From positions 62,001-126,000 of the forward strand of contig JAUIBR010000006.1 in NCBI GenBank assembly GCA_030427705.1: a stretch of 64,000 nucleotides of DNA, written 5' to 3'. The DNA comes from a bacterium (lineage in GTDB: Bacteria; Myxococcota_A; Bradymonadia; Bradymonadales; Bradymonadaceae). The stretch's first letter is position 1. Each line of letters opens with the position of its first letter. The position numbers and the translations under genes are program-made. The notes below the pieces were generated by a model that saw only the letters and a program-made list of their open reading frames with translations, made no database searches and was not told the DNA's origin. Positions 20,183-30,563 of this stretch are shown piece after piece.

Positions 20183-21421
20183 CTAAACTTCCAGCAAAAT
20201 GCGCTCTGGATTCTCCAGGCATTCACGCACGCGATAGAGGAAGGAAACCGCTTCCTTGCCATCGATGATGCGGTGGTCGTAGCTGAGGGCCAGATACATG
20301 ATTGGCCGCACGACAACTTCGCCATCCACAACAACCGGACGCTCCACAATATTGTGCATGCCCAGGATACCGACCTGTGGTGGGTTGAGGATTGGCGTGG
20401 AGAGCATCGAGCCGTAGATACCACCGTTTGAAATCGTGAACGTGCCGCCCTGAAGGTCAGACAAGCTCAGGCGATTCTTCACTGCAAGACCGGCAAGGCG
20501 CGTGATTTCCGCTTCAACTTCGGCGAACCCAAGCTGGTCTGCGTTGCGAACGACAGGGACGACAAGGCCCTTACCACCGCCAACGGCAACACCGATGTGG
20601 TAGTAGTTCTTGTAGACGATTTCATCGCCGTCGATCTCGGCATTAACCGCTGGGAACTCTTTGAGCGCTTCGACACAAGCCTTCACAAAGAAGGACATGA
20701 AGCCGATCTTTCGGTCGTACTTCTTGACGAAGCGGTCTTGGTACTTCTTACGAAGTGCCATGATCTCGCTCATGTCGACCTCTTGGAAGGTCGTGAGCAT
20801 CGCCGCCGTTTGCTGAGCTTCAACAAGTCGACGTGCAACGGTCTGACGAAGCTTCGTCATCCGCACGCGCTCTTCAAGCTGGTCTGCAGTGGCAGGGACA
20901 GCCGCAGGGCGGGTCGCCTGGCTTTGAACCTGGTCGTTGCCTGACTTGCCGCCACCCTTTTCAAGGTAAGCGAGCACATCGCCTTTCAGCAGTCGACCGT
21001 TTGGTCCCGTCGCCGGGATCTTGGATGCATCCAAGTTGTTTTCGTCCACAAGACGCTGCACAGCTGGGCTCAGCGGCTGGTCTCCTGCAGGAGCTGCCTC
21101 GGCAGCCGGCGCAGGTTCTGACTTCGCCCCTTGAGTAGCCGGCTCGGCCTTTTCGCCGGCGTCGCTGGCTTTCGCTGCGCCTTCGCCTGGCTCGATCTCA
21201 GCGATAACATCGCCAACATTGACCGTGTCATCGAGCGATGCTTTCAGGGAAGTCAGAGTGCCGCTGACCGGAGCGGGAACGGACACAGTAATCTTGTCGG
21301 TTTCGAGCTCGACCAGGATCTCGTCCTGCTCGACGAAGTCGCCCTCGCTCTTCAACCATTCTGCGATAATTGCTTCTGTGACGGACTCGCCGAGGGTGGG
21401 TACCTCTACCGTTACACTCAT
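20183..21421 (-). CDS. sucB: 2-oxoglutarate dehydrogenase E2, dihydrolipoamide succinyltransferase
   Basis: 412 residues. The N-terminal lipoyl domain has the lipoylated lysine in [11 protein letters not shown] (near residue 43). An Ala/Pro/Glu-rich linker follows, then the peripheral-subunit binding domain ([24 protein letters not shown]). The catalytic domain ends with [16 protein letters not shown], whose His and Asp are catalytic. The length and the [10 protein letters not shown] form favour the succinyl over the acetyl transferase. It works in the TCA cycle with E1 (not in this window) and E3 (lpd at 9964). Confidence 0.93.
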   Translation of the reverse strand: MSVTVEVPTLGESVTEAIIAEWLKSEGDFVEQDEILVELETDKITVSVPAPVSGTLTSLKASLDDTVNVGDVIAEIEPGEGAAKASDAGEKAEPATQGAKSEPAPAAEAAPAGDQPLSPAVQRLVDENNLDASKIPATGPNGRLLKGDVLAYLEKGGGKSGNDQVQSQATRPAAVPATADQLEERVRMTKLRQTVARRLVEAQQTAAMLTTFQEVDMSEIMALRKKYQDRFVKKYDRKIGFMSFFVKACVEALKEFPAVNAEIDGDEIVYKNYYHIGVAVGGGKGLVVPVVRNADQLGFAEVEAEITRLAGLAVKNRLSLSDLQGGTFTISNGGIYGSMLSTPILNPPQVGILGMHNIVERPVVVDGEVVVRPIMYLALSYDHRIIDGKEAVSFLYRVRECLENPERILLEV

Positions 21422-21522
21422 CGCTGTCGCCTTTTCTCTTGCGGGATATTACCAAACGGAATCGTCTGCGGGACGATACAATCGTCCAATTCCCAATACA
21501 AGGGGGATCGTTCGGCTTTGCC

Positions 21523-21597
21523 TCACCGATTTGGTTCGCGTTGCTCACCGATTTGGTTCGCGTTGCTCACCGATTTGGTTCGCGTTGCTCACCGATT
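21523..21597. repeat. Hairpin-unit array C, 22-bp units
   Basis: Three complete, essentially identical 22-bp units start at 21523, 21545 and 21567 (beginning TCACCGATTTGG), and a fourth partial copy follows at 21589. The array lies in the 193-base gap between the 3' end of the copper-oxygenase-like lipoprotein gene and the sucB start. Confidence 0.88.
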
Positions 21598-21614
21598 GAC
21601 AAGCGCAGCGAACC

Positions 21615-22979
21615 CTATCCTTCGACAATGAAGTAGGTGATGCACATTTCGTCGAACGTGCCCTCACCCCATCGAATATCGCGCGGCATCTGGTCGCCAG
21701 GTTGATTGTCCGGCGAGTTGTCGTACTCACATTCGACGGTCACGTTCGTTCCGCGTGGCAAGGTGACTGGCTCATCGAAGATATAGAACCCTTGCCAGTT
21801 GAAGTCCCAGTTCGGGATATCGATGAGACAGGCGAGTTCGGTGTCATCGGATTCGATGCGCGTGCGTGTCGCGGTACCCAGCGTGTGCATGTGCGGCGCA
21901 ATGCCGTGCACCGTAACCGGAATCGGAAGTTCGTATGATGCTTCCGCAAATCCGTTCTTCTCGCCGGCCGGAACAAACAGTCCAGGTTGCGCGATTGGGA
22001 AGAGGCGGAGCGAAGGATTCGCCGGACCGTCGGTGAAATGGAATTTGATTTGTGTTCGGTCCGTACCTTGATCGTCGTTGATCGTGTTGTAGTGCATCTG
22101 GACGACAATCAGTGAACCCGCGTCGATCTTAACGCCGGCGCCATCTTGGTATGCGGTCATGACTGTGCCGGGAACCCAGCCGCCCAACAGATTTGAACTG
22201 CCGACGCCCGGGCCGCCAAAGCAGGTGTAACCCGGACCAGGTTGCTCACCCGACTTTGCTTCCAGATTGCTGAGCTGAGACGGCGGCACGGCGTACATCA
22301 ACATATGGTGTGCGATCCCGTAGTTCGAAGGAACGGTCTCGTACGCGTTGATCCACTTATCTTCTGTCAGGCCCGGATCGATCACAAAGCAGTGATAGTC
22401 ATCGATGCTACCGGCAGCAGGGGGATTGGGCTTGTAATCAGTTCCGATATTAACAACCAAGTCGGGCTCACCCATCTCGACCTGCTCTTCAAGCTCTGGA
22501 GCAACATAATCGTCAGGATTGCCTTCCGGAGCGCCGTCGTCAGCCCATGACTTCAAGATGGCCTTCTGCATATCGTCGAGCGTTCGCTCGTGCGAAATGG
22601 GCACACAGCTGTCGGTAGCAGGTGGCCATGGAGGCATACGGTTGGTCTGCGTCGCGTCGGCAATCAAGGCCGCAAGTGGTTGTACTTCTGCGTATGAGGT
22701 CAATCCGAATGGGCCGATACCGTCGCCGCCAGACAGGTGACAACTCACGCACTCGGCTTCCAACAACGGTCGCACATCCTTGTGGTACGTCATGCCCTCA
22801 AGGTTGTTGATGTTATTGACATTGTTCGCGTTGTTCGCGTTGTTAACGTTGTTCGCATTGTTAGCGTTATTGACGTTGTTAACGTTGTTTGCGTTGTTGC
22901 TGTTATTGGACGACTTCGGGGAGTCGTCGTTGCACGCAATGGCAAGCAAAGAGACGGCGACGAGGTATTTCAATCGCAT
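21615..22979 (-). CDS. Lipoprotein with heme-c motif and copper type II monooxygenase-like domain
   Basis: 454 residues. Lipobox LAIAC (Cys16), then an Asn-rich linker over about 24-58. Residues 77-81 read CVSCH, a CxxCH heme c site within a P.L...C..CH.SGG context. The C-terminal part has the His clusters of ascorbate-dependent type II copper monooxygenases (IAHHMLMYAVP, VQMHYNT, IAPHMHTLG), as in peptidylglycine or dopamine monooxygenases. Other myxobacterial proteins combine these two modules. It could be an extracytoplasmic oxygenase with its own electron-transfer heme. Substrate unknown. Confidence 0.85.
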   Translation of the reverse strand: MRLKYLVAVSLLAIACNDDSPKSSNNSNNANNVNNVNNANNANNVNNANNANNVNNINNLEGMTYHKDVRPLLEAECVSCHLSGGDGIGPFGLTSYAEVQPLAALIADATQTNRMPPWPPATDSCVPISHERTLDDMQKAILKSWADDGAPEGNPDDYVAPELEEQVEMGEPDLVVNIGTDYKPNPPAAGSIDDYHCFVIDPGLTEDKWINAYETVPSNYGIAHHMLMYAVPPSQLSNLEAKSGEQPGPGYTCFGGPGVGSSNLLGGWVPGTVMTAYQDGAGVKIDAGSLIVVQMHYNTINDDQGTDRTQIKFHFTDGPANPSLRLFPIAQPGLFVPAGEKNGFAEASYELPIPVTVHGIAPHMHTLGTATRTRIESDDTELACLIDIPNWDFNWQGFYIFDEPVTLPRGTNVTVECEYDNSPDNQPGDQMPRDIRWGEGTFDEMCITYFIVEG

Positions 22980-23052
22980 GTTCTTGATTCCAATATTGGT
23001 TTTGAGGCCGAGACTATATCAGATTTGTCGTTAAGTTCGCGGACTTTTGTGC

Positions 23053-24063
23053 TTACTCAACAAGTGGGTCTGGAATCGCGGGCTCTTCGGTGAGCGGTTC
23101 GTATTCCGGAGCCGTGAGTTCAACCTCTGTGAGGTCGGCTGCGCAATCGTCCACGGAGCCACCCTCGAACGACGGCACGTCGGGCGTGACATCGGTGTAG
23201 ACCGTGACCGCAGACGTATCCCAGCATTCGTCGATGATAAACTCGTCAACTTCCAGGCTACCGTCGGTCAATCGCACCTTGGTCTTGCCCTCTTGTTGTG
23301 CGTTCCAGGCGACATCGAGGGTGGTTCGCTCGAGTGGCTCCCCATCCTTCAGCCAATCTGTGAGGGCAGCGAACTTCAAACGTCCTGCTTCGCCGCGTTG
23401 GACATACTCATAAAGCCCATCGGCCGGTCCGTCGTCGTTTAGCTCACGGAATCCGAAGAGCCCCACGCGCACTTGCCGGTTCTCTTGATTTGCGCGGAAC
23501 GCGATGACCATCTCGCCTTCGGGCGAGGTTGGGTCAAATCGACGTAGGTTTGTGAAGTTCCAGCGGATGATGCCGAAACCTTGCTGACGGCCAAAGAAGC
23601 GGTCACGACGTGTGAACTCGCCGTTGAACACCTCAGCGCTGTCGGAGCTGTCTTGTCCTGCTCGGAACACGTATCGAAAGCTATTCGGTGAGGTCTCTTC
23701 GATTGCGAAGAAGATGTAGCCGTCGGCGTTCTCGTACTCCCAGGTCCAGACGCCATCGTTGTAGGACGAGGGTGGAAAGCGAGTCACATTGCGGACGAAC
23801 TGAAGATTGTCGCGGATCGTTCGGTTTGTACCGCGGACCACGGCCTTGGTGATGACCGCAAAGGGTGATGGGTCTCCGACGAGCGCGTTTTGTCGAAGGC
23901 CGGCGCCACCTACCAAGAGATCGTCGTCGCCGTAGTTAATCTTGACGGTGTCGTATTCGACGACTTCCGGGATATCCGGCATGGGTTCGGTGGTTTGAGC
24001 CCCGCATCCGTGCAGTAGGCAGACAGCCAAAGCCAGTATTTGTGCGCGTAAGCGGGGAAACAT
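23053..24063 (-). CDS. Predicted lipoprotein, paralogue of the neighbouring upstream gene
   Basis: 336 residues. The signal peptide ends in LLHGC (Cys20), and the ATG has GAGG upstream. The mature part is beta-rich and shares a block with the gene at 24175: QQGFGIIRWNFTNLRRFDPT here against RQGFGIIRYNFDNINTLDPT there, plus similar ECW motifs and a proline/acid-rich tail ending near DPAIPD-like sequence. This points to tandem duplication. No family recognised. It is second in a same-strand pair. Confidence 0.78.
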   Translation of the reverse strand: MFPRLRAQILALAVCLLHGCGAQTTEPMPDIPEVVEYDTVKINYGDDDLLVGGAGLRQNALVGDPSPFAVITKAVVRGTNRTIRDNLQFVRNVTRFPPSSYNDGVWTWEYENADGYIFFAIEETSPNSFRYVFRAGQDSSDSAEVFNGEFTRRDRFFGRQQGFGIIRWNFTNLRRFDPTSPEGEMVIAFRANQENRQVRVGLFGFRELNDDGPADGLYEYVQRGEAGRLKFAALTDWLKDGEPLERTTLDVAWNAQQEGKTKVRLTDGSLEVDEFIIDECWDTSAVTVYTDVTPDVPSFEGGSVDDCAADLTEVELTAPEYEPLTEEPAIPDPLVE

Positions 24064-24174
24064 GTTGAACCTCAGGGACGGGATTTCAGTAAAGTATACG
24101 ATGCTTTCGAACGTTGGTGAAACACGTCTGCCCCGAGCGGTGAGCCCGGGGCGACATGTTGGCCTAATCTGGCA

Positions 24175-25242
24175 TTACTCTTCGTCTGGGTGTGCACCAG
24201 GGATTGCGGGATCTTCGTCCACAACCGTGTTGCTGTGCTCTGGGATTTCCAGGTCATCAGGCAGGTTGAAGCAAGTCGCGGCGTCGCCTGTTTCGTGCGT
24301 CATGCCTGGGACTTCGAGTTTCTCGTAGCCTTTCAGCAGGTTCGATTCCCAACACTCGCCCAGCAGCCAGTAGTCGACATCGAGGCTTCCGCCGAAGGCC
24401 ATGACGGCTCCGATACCGCTGTGATCTTCGCGCCATGCACTGTGAACCGCGACGTTCTCGTATGGAGCACCGTCTTTGTTCACGTCGCCAATTCCGTAGA
24501 ATCGCATTGCGCCGGATTTGTTAGGCAGCAGGGTGTACATGTACTCAGCAGCTTCTGGCATGTCGGGGTCGTTTGGCGTTTCGACACCAACCATGCGGGT
24601 GTGGACTTGTTTGACGTTGCCGACCTTGCGGAACGCGATTCGCGCAACACCTGCGATTTCCTCGGTTGGATCCAAGGTGTTGATGTTGTCGAAGTTGTAT
24701 CGAATGATGCCGAAGCCCTGACGGCCTAGTTCCGCTGGGCGTGTGTCGATGCGGGTGACGTGGCCGTCGACGAGTGCCAGGAATGCATCTTCGCCTGCAT
24801 CGGACGGCTTGCCTGCGATGAGGTAGTCGAAGCGAACACCACGTGGGGTTTGGGATTTCTCGACGAATACTCGGTAGGTGACACCGTCGTCATCGCCTTG
24901 CCACAAGCGGCTGTTCGGCGTCGCCGCCGTTGGAGGAAGCGCCGTAATCAAGCGCATCGCCAACAGGTGGTTCCCAAGGAAGAGGTTGGTGCTAATGACT
25001 GCGTCCGCCGTCAAGAGCGCAACCACCGAGGTTTGACCAGCGAGTGCTTGCTGACGCGTGTTGCTGTCATCACCGAAGTCCATCGAGATGTCGTCTTGGT
25101 TAATGAGACCTGCGCGGAACGTGTCCGTCTCAGGATCGGAGTCGCCTCCGCTCTGACCGATGCTGACAGGATCGTTATCAACACATGCGACCATCGAGAT
25201 TGCGACAAGGATAAGAAGGGTTCGTCGGATGAGCTTGTTCAT
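24175..25242 (-). CDS. Predicted lipoprotein, paralogue of the gene at 23053
   Basis: 355 residues. Lipobox SMVAC (Cys20); GGAG precedes the ATG by seven bases. The architecture matches its neighbour: signal, about 50 polar residues, a beta-rich core with RQGFGIIRYNFDN, a GGSLDVDYWLLGECW motif and an acidic/proline tail. Function unknown. It is transcribed ahead of the 23053 gene with 111 bases between, where a GC-rich hairpin (24130-24152) lies. Confidence 0.78.
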   Translation of the reverse strand: MNKLIRRTLLILVAISMVACVDNDPVSIGQSGGDSDPETDTFRAGLINQDDISMDFGDDSNTRQQALAGQTSVVALLTADAVISTNLFLGNHLLAMRLITALPPTAATPNSRLWQGDDDGVTYRVFVEKSQTPRGVRFDYLIAGKPSDAGEDAFLALVDGHVTRIDTRPAELGRQGFGIIRYNFDNINTLDPTEEIAGVARIAFRKVGNVKQVHTRMVGVETPNDPDMPEAAEYMYTLLPNKSGAMRFYGIGDVNKDGAPYENVAVHSAWREDHSGIGAVMAFGGSLDVDYWLLGECWESNLLKGYEKLEVPGMTHETGDAATCFNLPDDLEIPEHSNTVVDEDPAIPGAHPDEE

Positions 25243-25388
25243 TTTGATTCTCCATCGTTCTAGTTTTCAGACTCGCAAACCCTAAGAGCAAGCTCCTTGC
25301 CAATACCGAAGGAAAGGGTCGAAAAAGTTTCAGAACCTATGTTTTTCAATGTCTTGTGGTTTCCTATGAGGAAAATGAAAAGGGCCGA

Positions 25389-25415
25389 AATGTCATTAAT
25401 GTCAAAAATGTCGAA
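25389..25415. promoter_or_regulatory. Three 9-bp direct repeats AATGTC(N)3 in an AT-rich promoter region
   Basis: Copies at 25389, 25398 and 25407 share AATGTC and are exactly one repeat apart. They lie 54-81 bases upstream of the kinase/sigma54-activator start, in the most AT-rich part of the 227-base gap. TTGAC-like hexamers follow at 25421 and 25435. They could be an operator of that operon; no binding protein is implied by sequence alone. Confidence 0.4.
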
Positions 25416-25469
25416 ATAGTTTGACGGAATTAAATTGACAGTTTTGGCAGTAGTCACGACTGTGGAGCC

Positions 25470-28400
25470 ATGATCGAGAACTTCGATACATGGCATGTCC
25501 TTGGCGACCATGGGTTCGAGCGTACCTGGCGAGTGGCGGATGGGAGCGGCGCGACGGTTGTGAAGGCGATTGCGCTTAAGCCGGGCGCATCTTCAGAAAG
25601 ACTGCGGCTGGCCGAGGTGGATTGGGTTCCTCTTTGGACGGGATTTCATCGGCCAACGCCATCTGAGGTTATGCAGTTAGACCTCGACCCTGAGCGTACA
25701 TGGATCTTGGCGAAGCGACCGGAGGTTGACGGGCAGATTCTGGAATCGGTGCGGGAAGAGCTCGACCCCATGGTGACCACAGCGCAGATCGCGATGGTCA
25801 TGCGAGACCTGCACGAGGTGAAGGTCGTGCACGGTGACATTCAGCCACGCAACGTCATTTGGAATCGGGATGTTTGGCTTATCGATGTCGCGCTATCGGA
25901 CGAGGTCGAGGGTAACGTCGCGGGAAGCGCGCCCTTTATGGCCCCTGAACTCTGGGAAGGTGCGTCTTCGACCATAGCGACCGATGTGTATGCACTCGCC
26001 GCGCTGGCGTGTTGGTTGGTGGACGGCGCCTACCCGATTCAAGCGGGAGACTCGCTATCGGACTGGGCGAACGCCCACCGCGATCAGCCACCGTCCGTAC
26101 CCGGTTCCATTCCGAATCGAATACAGGGTGTGCTGCGGCGAATGCTGGCCAAAGACCAACAGGACCGCCCACCTATTCAACACCTACTAGATGCGCTAGC
26201 CGCCGAAGACTATCGGCCGGAGCCAACGTCGTTGGCCATCGGTCTGGATCCTTACCAGGAGATGGTCGATGAGCTTTGCGCACGAGCCAAACCGGGAGAA
26301 GTCGCAGCGCTAACGGCGCCGACGCAAACCCTCCAGCACCTGGCAAGGCGGACGCGGCTGCGACTAGAGTTTGACGGATGGAAGTCCGCGACGTTGAGGT
26401 TGGATCGTTCAAACGACCCATGGAATCCCGTGGTGCAATTGGCCAAAGACCTTGGCGGTTCGGAAGAGCTGAATCTGACATCGGGAGACCAACTGCATGT
26501 ATTCGAACAGCTCGCAGATCTGGTGCTCGCGGGTGTAGATCGGGAGACGTTTATCGCGTTTCCTGAGGCGCTGAGCGCGGGTGCCGACCTACGGGCCTGG
26601 TTTGAGCACCTGGTTTCGACCGTCAAACGCGACGGCTTACCTGTGACGTTCTTCTTGGGTGACGACGACGGTTTTGAAGTGCCTGTGCTTGGGTTCAGCG
26701 ATTGGGCGAAGTGGCGAGCCAACACTTTGCGAACCGAGGTTCGCGACATTTCTCAGCGACGTTGGGACCAATTGGTTCATGAGCACGGCTCGTACCGGGA
26801 GCTACTAAAGGATGCCATTGACCGCGAGCTGGGTTGGGCAGAAGAGGACACGAGCCGAAACGCGTTTGATACCGCAGGTCTGGTCGCGATCGGGAAGGGG
26901 TGGCGACCGCGTGTTGAGCGCCTGATAACCCAGTGCGCTTTTGCCGAAGCCATGAGCCTATGCGAGTCCCTCTGGCAGAGCACGCACGTGCGCGCTGACT
27001 ATAATGTTCGTGGATTGCCTGACCCGGACGAGGTCCTTGAGCAGTGGACCGAAGCGGCAATTCGAGGGGCACGTACGATCACGAACGCGGATGCGTTGAA
27101 GGCCGCATTGAACGCATCGGAGTCTCCCCGCTCCATGTTGTTGCTGGCACGATTGTGTAACTCCCTCGGCCATCACGACGAGGGATTGGCGGTTCTGAAA
27201 GGCTTCGAGTATCACCCCGACATTTCTTCGCAGCTGGCTGCTGAGAGTCAGTGTTGGCGGGCACAGCTCGCACTTTCGAGTGGCAAATTCGATGTCGCCG
27301 CGCAGTACGCCCGCAAGGGTCTGGACGTCGTTGCAGACGCTCCTCAGATTCGACAAACGGCGCCGGCGATTGTGGGGCACCTCGAAGTCATGGTTCGCGC
27401 TCCTGACGCTCTGAAGGGTAAGTCAGCCGCCATCGATGGTCTGAAAGATCTCATCCCTGAGCTCGAACGAGACGCTGTGCCCGCCATACTGAGGGCACGG
27501 GCGCACTCCTACCGAGCGATTGGCCTTAGTCGAAACGGCGAATTCGACGAGGCTACCGATGCGTACATTCGGGCCTTGGAAGAGATTGAGACCGCGGGTT
27601 TGACGGGTGAGCTTCCGACGTTCCTGTTGAATGTCGGCACCGCATACCACCGCCAGGGGCGCCTGGGGTTGGCTCGCGAGTACTACGCTCGCGGCACACG
27701 CGTAGCGCAGGACACAACTCGAGCTTCGACACGCGCGCTCCTGCTAGCGAATCAGGCCAACGTCGATTTGGCACTCGGCCGCTTCGACGAAGCCCGCACA
27801 TTGATTCGGCGGGCTCAACAGGTGTCGATCGCCAACGAACTCCAACGAATCGAGGTGATGTCACGCTCCGTTGAAGCCGACATTCTGCTGGCCGAAGACC
27901 AACCTGACGAGGCGCTGGCTGCATACAACAAGCTCCTTCTTGGCGACCTCTCCGCTTCTCAGAGGGCCGAGATTATGCTCGCCGCAGCAGAAGCGCTGCT
28001 TCGATTACAGTTGCGCGGTGAGGCAGATTCGGCGGGCGTGCAGCAATATCTGGATGGTGCACGCGCTATCATCGACGAACATTCTCTTTCCGATCTGGGG
28101 CACCATCACGGCATTTTGCGCGCGCGGTTTCAATGGTCTGAAGGCGGTGAGCTCGGTGTCATGGCGGGTATTGAACTCTTTCGTCGACATCTTCGAGGTG
28201 CCCACGAGACCGGCAACCACAAGCTCGTCCTGCGCGAGGCACCACATTTGGTCGGACAGCTTGAGCAAGAGGGTCTGACGGAGCTGCTGGACGAAGTGTT
28301 GGAAGTTGTCCAGACCTCACGCAACGCCATCGCGATGGGATTGACGCGAGAGCTGCGGCGCGACTTCTTTGCCAACCTGCCAAAAATGGCGACGCGGCCA

Positions 28401-30050
28401 GAACAACCACCACCAGCGCTTGTCCCTGAACGTCCTCAAGCTCCAGTGTCTGCGCCGCCAACGGACGTCGAGCCGTTCTATCGGATGTTGAGCCTAAACG
28501 AGATGATCCTGCGCTCGGAGTCATTGCCGACACTCTTCAGCACCGCGTTGGACATCGCCCTGAGCCTCAGTGGCGCAGAGCGAGGTTTCATCCTCCAGCG
28601 CGAGACAGGACGCGGGCGTGTCGGCGACTTCAGGGTCGCCGCCAGTCGAGATGTCGACGGCGAACCTATTGCGAAGCCCCATTTGAAAGTCAGCCTGACC
28701 ATTGCCGAAGAAGCCGCCAGCACTGGCCGAACCGTTGTGACGCTGAACGCCCAGAACGACGACCGCTTCAACACGGCGTTGTCCGTGGTCGACCTCGACC
28801 TCACCAGCGTGCTTTGCGTGCCGATTCGCGACAGCTCTGGCCTGTTGGGCGCAATCTACGTGGACCATCGCTTTCGTCCGGGAGTCTTTGGCGGTGAAGT
28901 TCCACGTATGATGGAGGCGTTTGGTCATCAGGTTGCGCTCGCCATCTCGAACGCCAATCGTTTGCAGGAACTACGCGACGAACGTCGAAAACTCGAAGAG
29001 GCCAACGAAGAGTTGGACGGCCTGCTACGCGAGCGCGAGCAGATGATGCTTGGGCTGGAGCAGCGGGTCAGCGAGCTCGCAAACCAGGTCGAGCGCCAGT
29101 CCAGCAATCTGGACCAATTCGATGAGATTGCATTTGTATCTCGCGAGATGGAGGTCGTGCTCGACCAGGTTGCGCGCGTCAGCCGCGGCGATATCCCTGT
29201 CGTCATCACGGGTGAAAGTGGTGTTGGTAAAGAGCTTGTCGCTCGGGCGATGCACAGCACAAGTCCGCGCAGTCACGGGCCATTCATCGCGTTTAACTGC
29301 GGCGCCGTAAGCGAGACGTTGTTTGAGTCCGAGGTGTTCGGCCACGTGAAGGGCGCATTTACAGGCGCTGATTACGACCGAGACGGCCTCTTTTTGGCGG
29401 CATCCGGAGGAACGATCTTTCTGGATGAAATCGGCGAGATGCCACTTTCCATGCAGGTAAAACTGCTACGAGTCCTACAGGAAGGCCAGATACGTCGTGT
29501 CGGCGAGGCAACAACGCGTGCTGTGGATGTTCGTGTGGTCGCCGCCACAAACCGCGACCTCTGGGAGATGGTTGAAGACGGCACATTCCGCGAAGATCTC
29601 TACTTTCGGCTCGCGGCGTTTTTGATTCGTGTCCCGCCACTTCGCGAACGCCGCGAAGATGTGCCGATCATCGCTCACAAGATCTTGGAGGGGCTGAAGA
29701 CGCCGGATGGCGAAACGCCTCGCCTAACGCCGGATGCCGCGCGATTACTTGCTCAGTCGAATTGGAAAGGAAACGTTCGGCAGCTCGAAAACACCTTAAG
29801 ATCCGCGACGGTTTTGAGTGCATCCGCCGTCATTGACGAGGCAGATATCGCGCCCCTGGTGCAATTGCGCAGTGATGGTCCTCAAATCAGCTTACAGCGA
29901 TCTCCGAAGCGTGGACGAAAAGCCAAAGCATCACGCCAAGATGTGGTCGAAGCCATGCGGCGCGCAGGTGACGATCGGGAAGAAGCCGCCAAAATTCTTG
30001 GGGTTAGCGTGCGAACGCTCTTTCGATATCTGGCCAAGTACAATCTGTAG
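25470..30050 (+). CDS. Ser/Thr kinase - degenerate ATPase - TPR - GAF - sigma54 activator fusion
   Basis: 1526 residues. The kinase domain covers about 1-245, with HGDIQPRN at 121-128 (catalytic loop), Asp139 in a DVA rather than DFG motif, and MAPE at 157-160. A region where an AAA P-loop would sit reads [10 protein letters not shown] (281-290), with no GxxxxGK, so nucleotide binding there is unlikely. Helical TPR-like repeats cover about 560-960, a GAF domain about 1005-1165 and a coiled coil to about 1215. A full sigma54 AAA+ domain follows, with GESGVGKE at 1248, GAFTGA at 1295-1300 and FLDE near 1317-1320, then a Fis-type helix-turn-helix ending at the C-terminus. It should couple phosphorylation and ligand sensing to sigma54 transcription. 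It is first in an operon with two signalling genes. Confidence 0.95.
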   Translation: MIENFDTWHVLGDHGFERTWRVADGSGATVVKAIALKPGASSERLRLAEVDWVPLWTGFHRPTPSEVMQLDLDPERTWILAKRPEVDGQILESVREELDPMVTTAQIAMVMRDLHEVKVVHGDIQPRNVIWNRDVWLIDVALSDEVEGNVAGSAPFMAPELWEGASSTIATDVYALAALACWLVDGAYPIQAGDSLSDWANAHRDQPPSVPGSIPNRIQGVLRRMLAKDQQDRPPIQHLLDALAAEDYRPEPTSLAIGLDPYQEMVDELCARAKPGEVAALTAPTQTLQHLARRTRLRLEFDGWKSATLRLDRSNDPWNPVVQLAKDLGGSEELNLTSGDQLHVFEQLADLVLAGVDRETFIAFPEALSAGADLRAWFEHLVSTVKRDGLPVTFFLGDDDGFEVPVLGFSDWAKWRANTLRTEVRDISQRRWDQLVHEHGSYRELLKDAIDRELGWAEEDTSRNAFDTAGLVAIGKGWRPRVERLITQCAFAEAMSLCESLWQSTHVRADYNVRGLPDPDEVLEQWTEAAIRGARTITNADALKAALNASESPRSMLLLARLCNSLGHHDEGLAVLKGFEYHPDISSQLAAESQCWRAQLALSSGKFDVAAQYARKGLDVVADAPQIRQTAPAIVGHLEVMVRAPDALKGKSAAIDGLKDLIPELERDAVPAILRARAHSYRAIGLSRNGEFDEATDAYIRALEEIETAGLTGELPTFLLNVGTAYHRQGRLGLAREYYARGTRVAQDTTRASTRALLLANQANVDLALGRFDEARTLIRRAQQVSIANELQRIEVMSRSVEADILLAEDQPDEALAAYNKLLLGDLSASQRAEIMLAAAEALLRLQLRGEADSAGVQQYLDGARAIIDEHSLSDLGHHHGILRARFQWSEGGELGVMAGIELFRRHLRGAHETGNHKLVLREAPHLVGQLEQEGLTELLDEVLEVVQTSRNAIAMGLTRELRRDFFANLPKMATRPEQPPPALVPERPQAPVSAPPTDVEPFYRMLSLNEMILRSESLPTLFSTALDIALSLSGAERGFILQRETGRGRVGDFRVAASRDVDGEPIAKPHLKVSLTIAEEAASTGRTVVTLNAQNDDRFNTALSVVDLDLTSVLCVPIRDSSGLLGAIYVDHRFRPGVFGGEVPRMMEAFGHQVALAISNANRLQELRDERRKLEEANEELDGLLREREQMMLGLEQRVSELANQVERQSSNLDQFDEIAFVSREMEVVLDQVARVSRGDIPVVITGESGVGKELVARAMHSTSPRSHGPFIAFNCGAVSETLFESEVFGHVKGAFTGADYDRDGLFLAASGGTIFLDEIGEMPLSMQVKLLRVLQEGQIRRVGEATTRAVDVRVVAATNRDLWEMVEDGTFREDLYFRLAAFLIRVPPLRERREDVPIIAHKILEGLKTPDGETPRLTPDAARLLAQSNWKGNVRQLENTLRSATVLSASAVIDEADIAPLVQLRSDGPQISLQRSPKRGRKAKASRQDVVEAMRRAGDDREEAAKILGVSVRTLFRYLAKYNL

Positions 30051-30065
30051 TCGTAGTATGTCGGC

Positions 30066-30560
30066 ATGGTGAAAGAGAAACTCATGACTGGGCGCGGGCG
30101 GATCGTTGTGACCGGAAAGGGCTTTAACCCCGGTATGGCGCGGCTTGAGTTCGAGCCGGATGAGCTTGGTGTGAACGTCTTTGTCACGCTAACCGGGCAA
30201 AACCGGGATGATATGGTGTTCGAGGTGCATATGGAGCAAGAGAGCTTTGCAGTTCTTTTGGAAGAAATCCGCCTCGCAACAATGCCCGAAGAGCTTGTTA
30301 CCGAGATTACGGCCGAGCAGACCTACCCGGGTGATGACACCAAACCAAACGCGCTCACGTTGATCGACACCATGCCGGACGCCCCGGCATTGCAGGCCGA
30401 AAAGGCGCCAGGGAGTGTTGATATTCAGCTCCCAACCAAACCTCCAATCTTGCTTCGCGTCGCTGGAGGTGATGGTCACGCGATCTTCCTCGCCAACGCT
30501 GTGCTGAAACGCATTCAGGGTTGGGGCGCTATCGTCAGCGAGGACATGCTTCCGGCATAA
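30066..30560 (+). CDS. Hypothetical protein in signalling operon
   Basis: 164 residues, starting 15 bases after the kinase/activator fusion. It has a beta-rich N-terminal half (GRGRIVVTGKGFNPGMARLEF), an acidic middle with ATMPEELVTEITAEQ, and a proline-rich then compact C-terminus. There is no signal peptide or recognised motif. Its stop codon is two codons before the start of the histidine kinase gene and in the same frame. The tight spacing suggests a partner or adaptor in the same pathway, but nothing in the sequence shows the role. Confidence 0.7.
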   Translation: MVKEKLMTGRGRIVVTGKGFNPGMARLEFEPDELGVNVFVTLTGQNRDDMVFEVHMEQESFAVLLEEIRLATMPEELVTEITAEQTYPGDDTKPNALTLIDTMPDAPALQAEKAPGSVDIQLPTKPPILLRVAGGDGHAIFLANAVLKRIQGWGAIVSEDMLPA

Positions 30561-30563
30561 GTT

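Noticed and set aside
24130-24152. GC-rich inverted repeat between the two paralogous lipoprotein genes
   Set aside because: The arms are only six bases with an 11-base loop and no U-tract on the coding strand, so terminator status is not supported.
25260-25511. 83-codon reverse frame upstream of the kinase fusion
   Set aside because: It overlaps the start of the large gene and the AT-rich promoter region, has no ribosome binding site and no family features.
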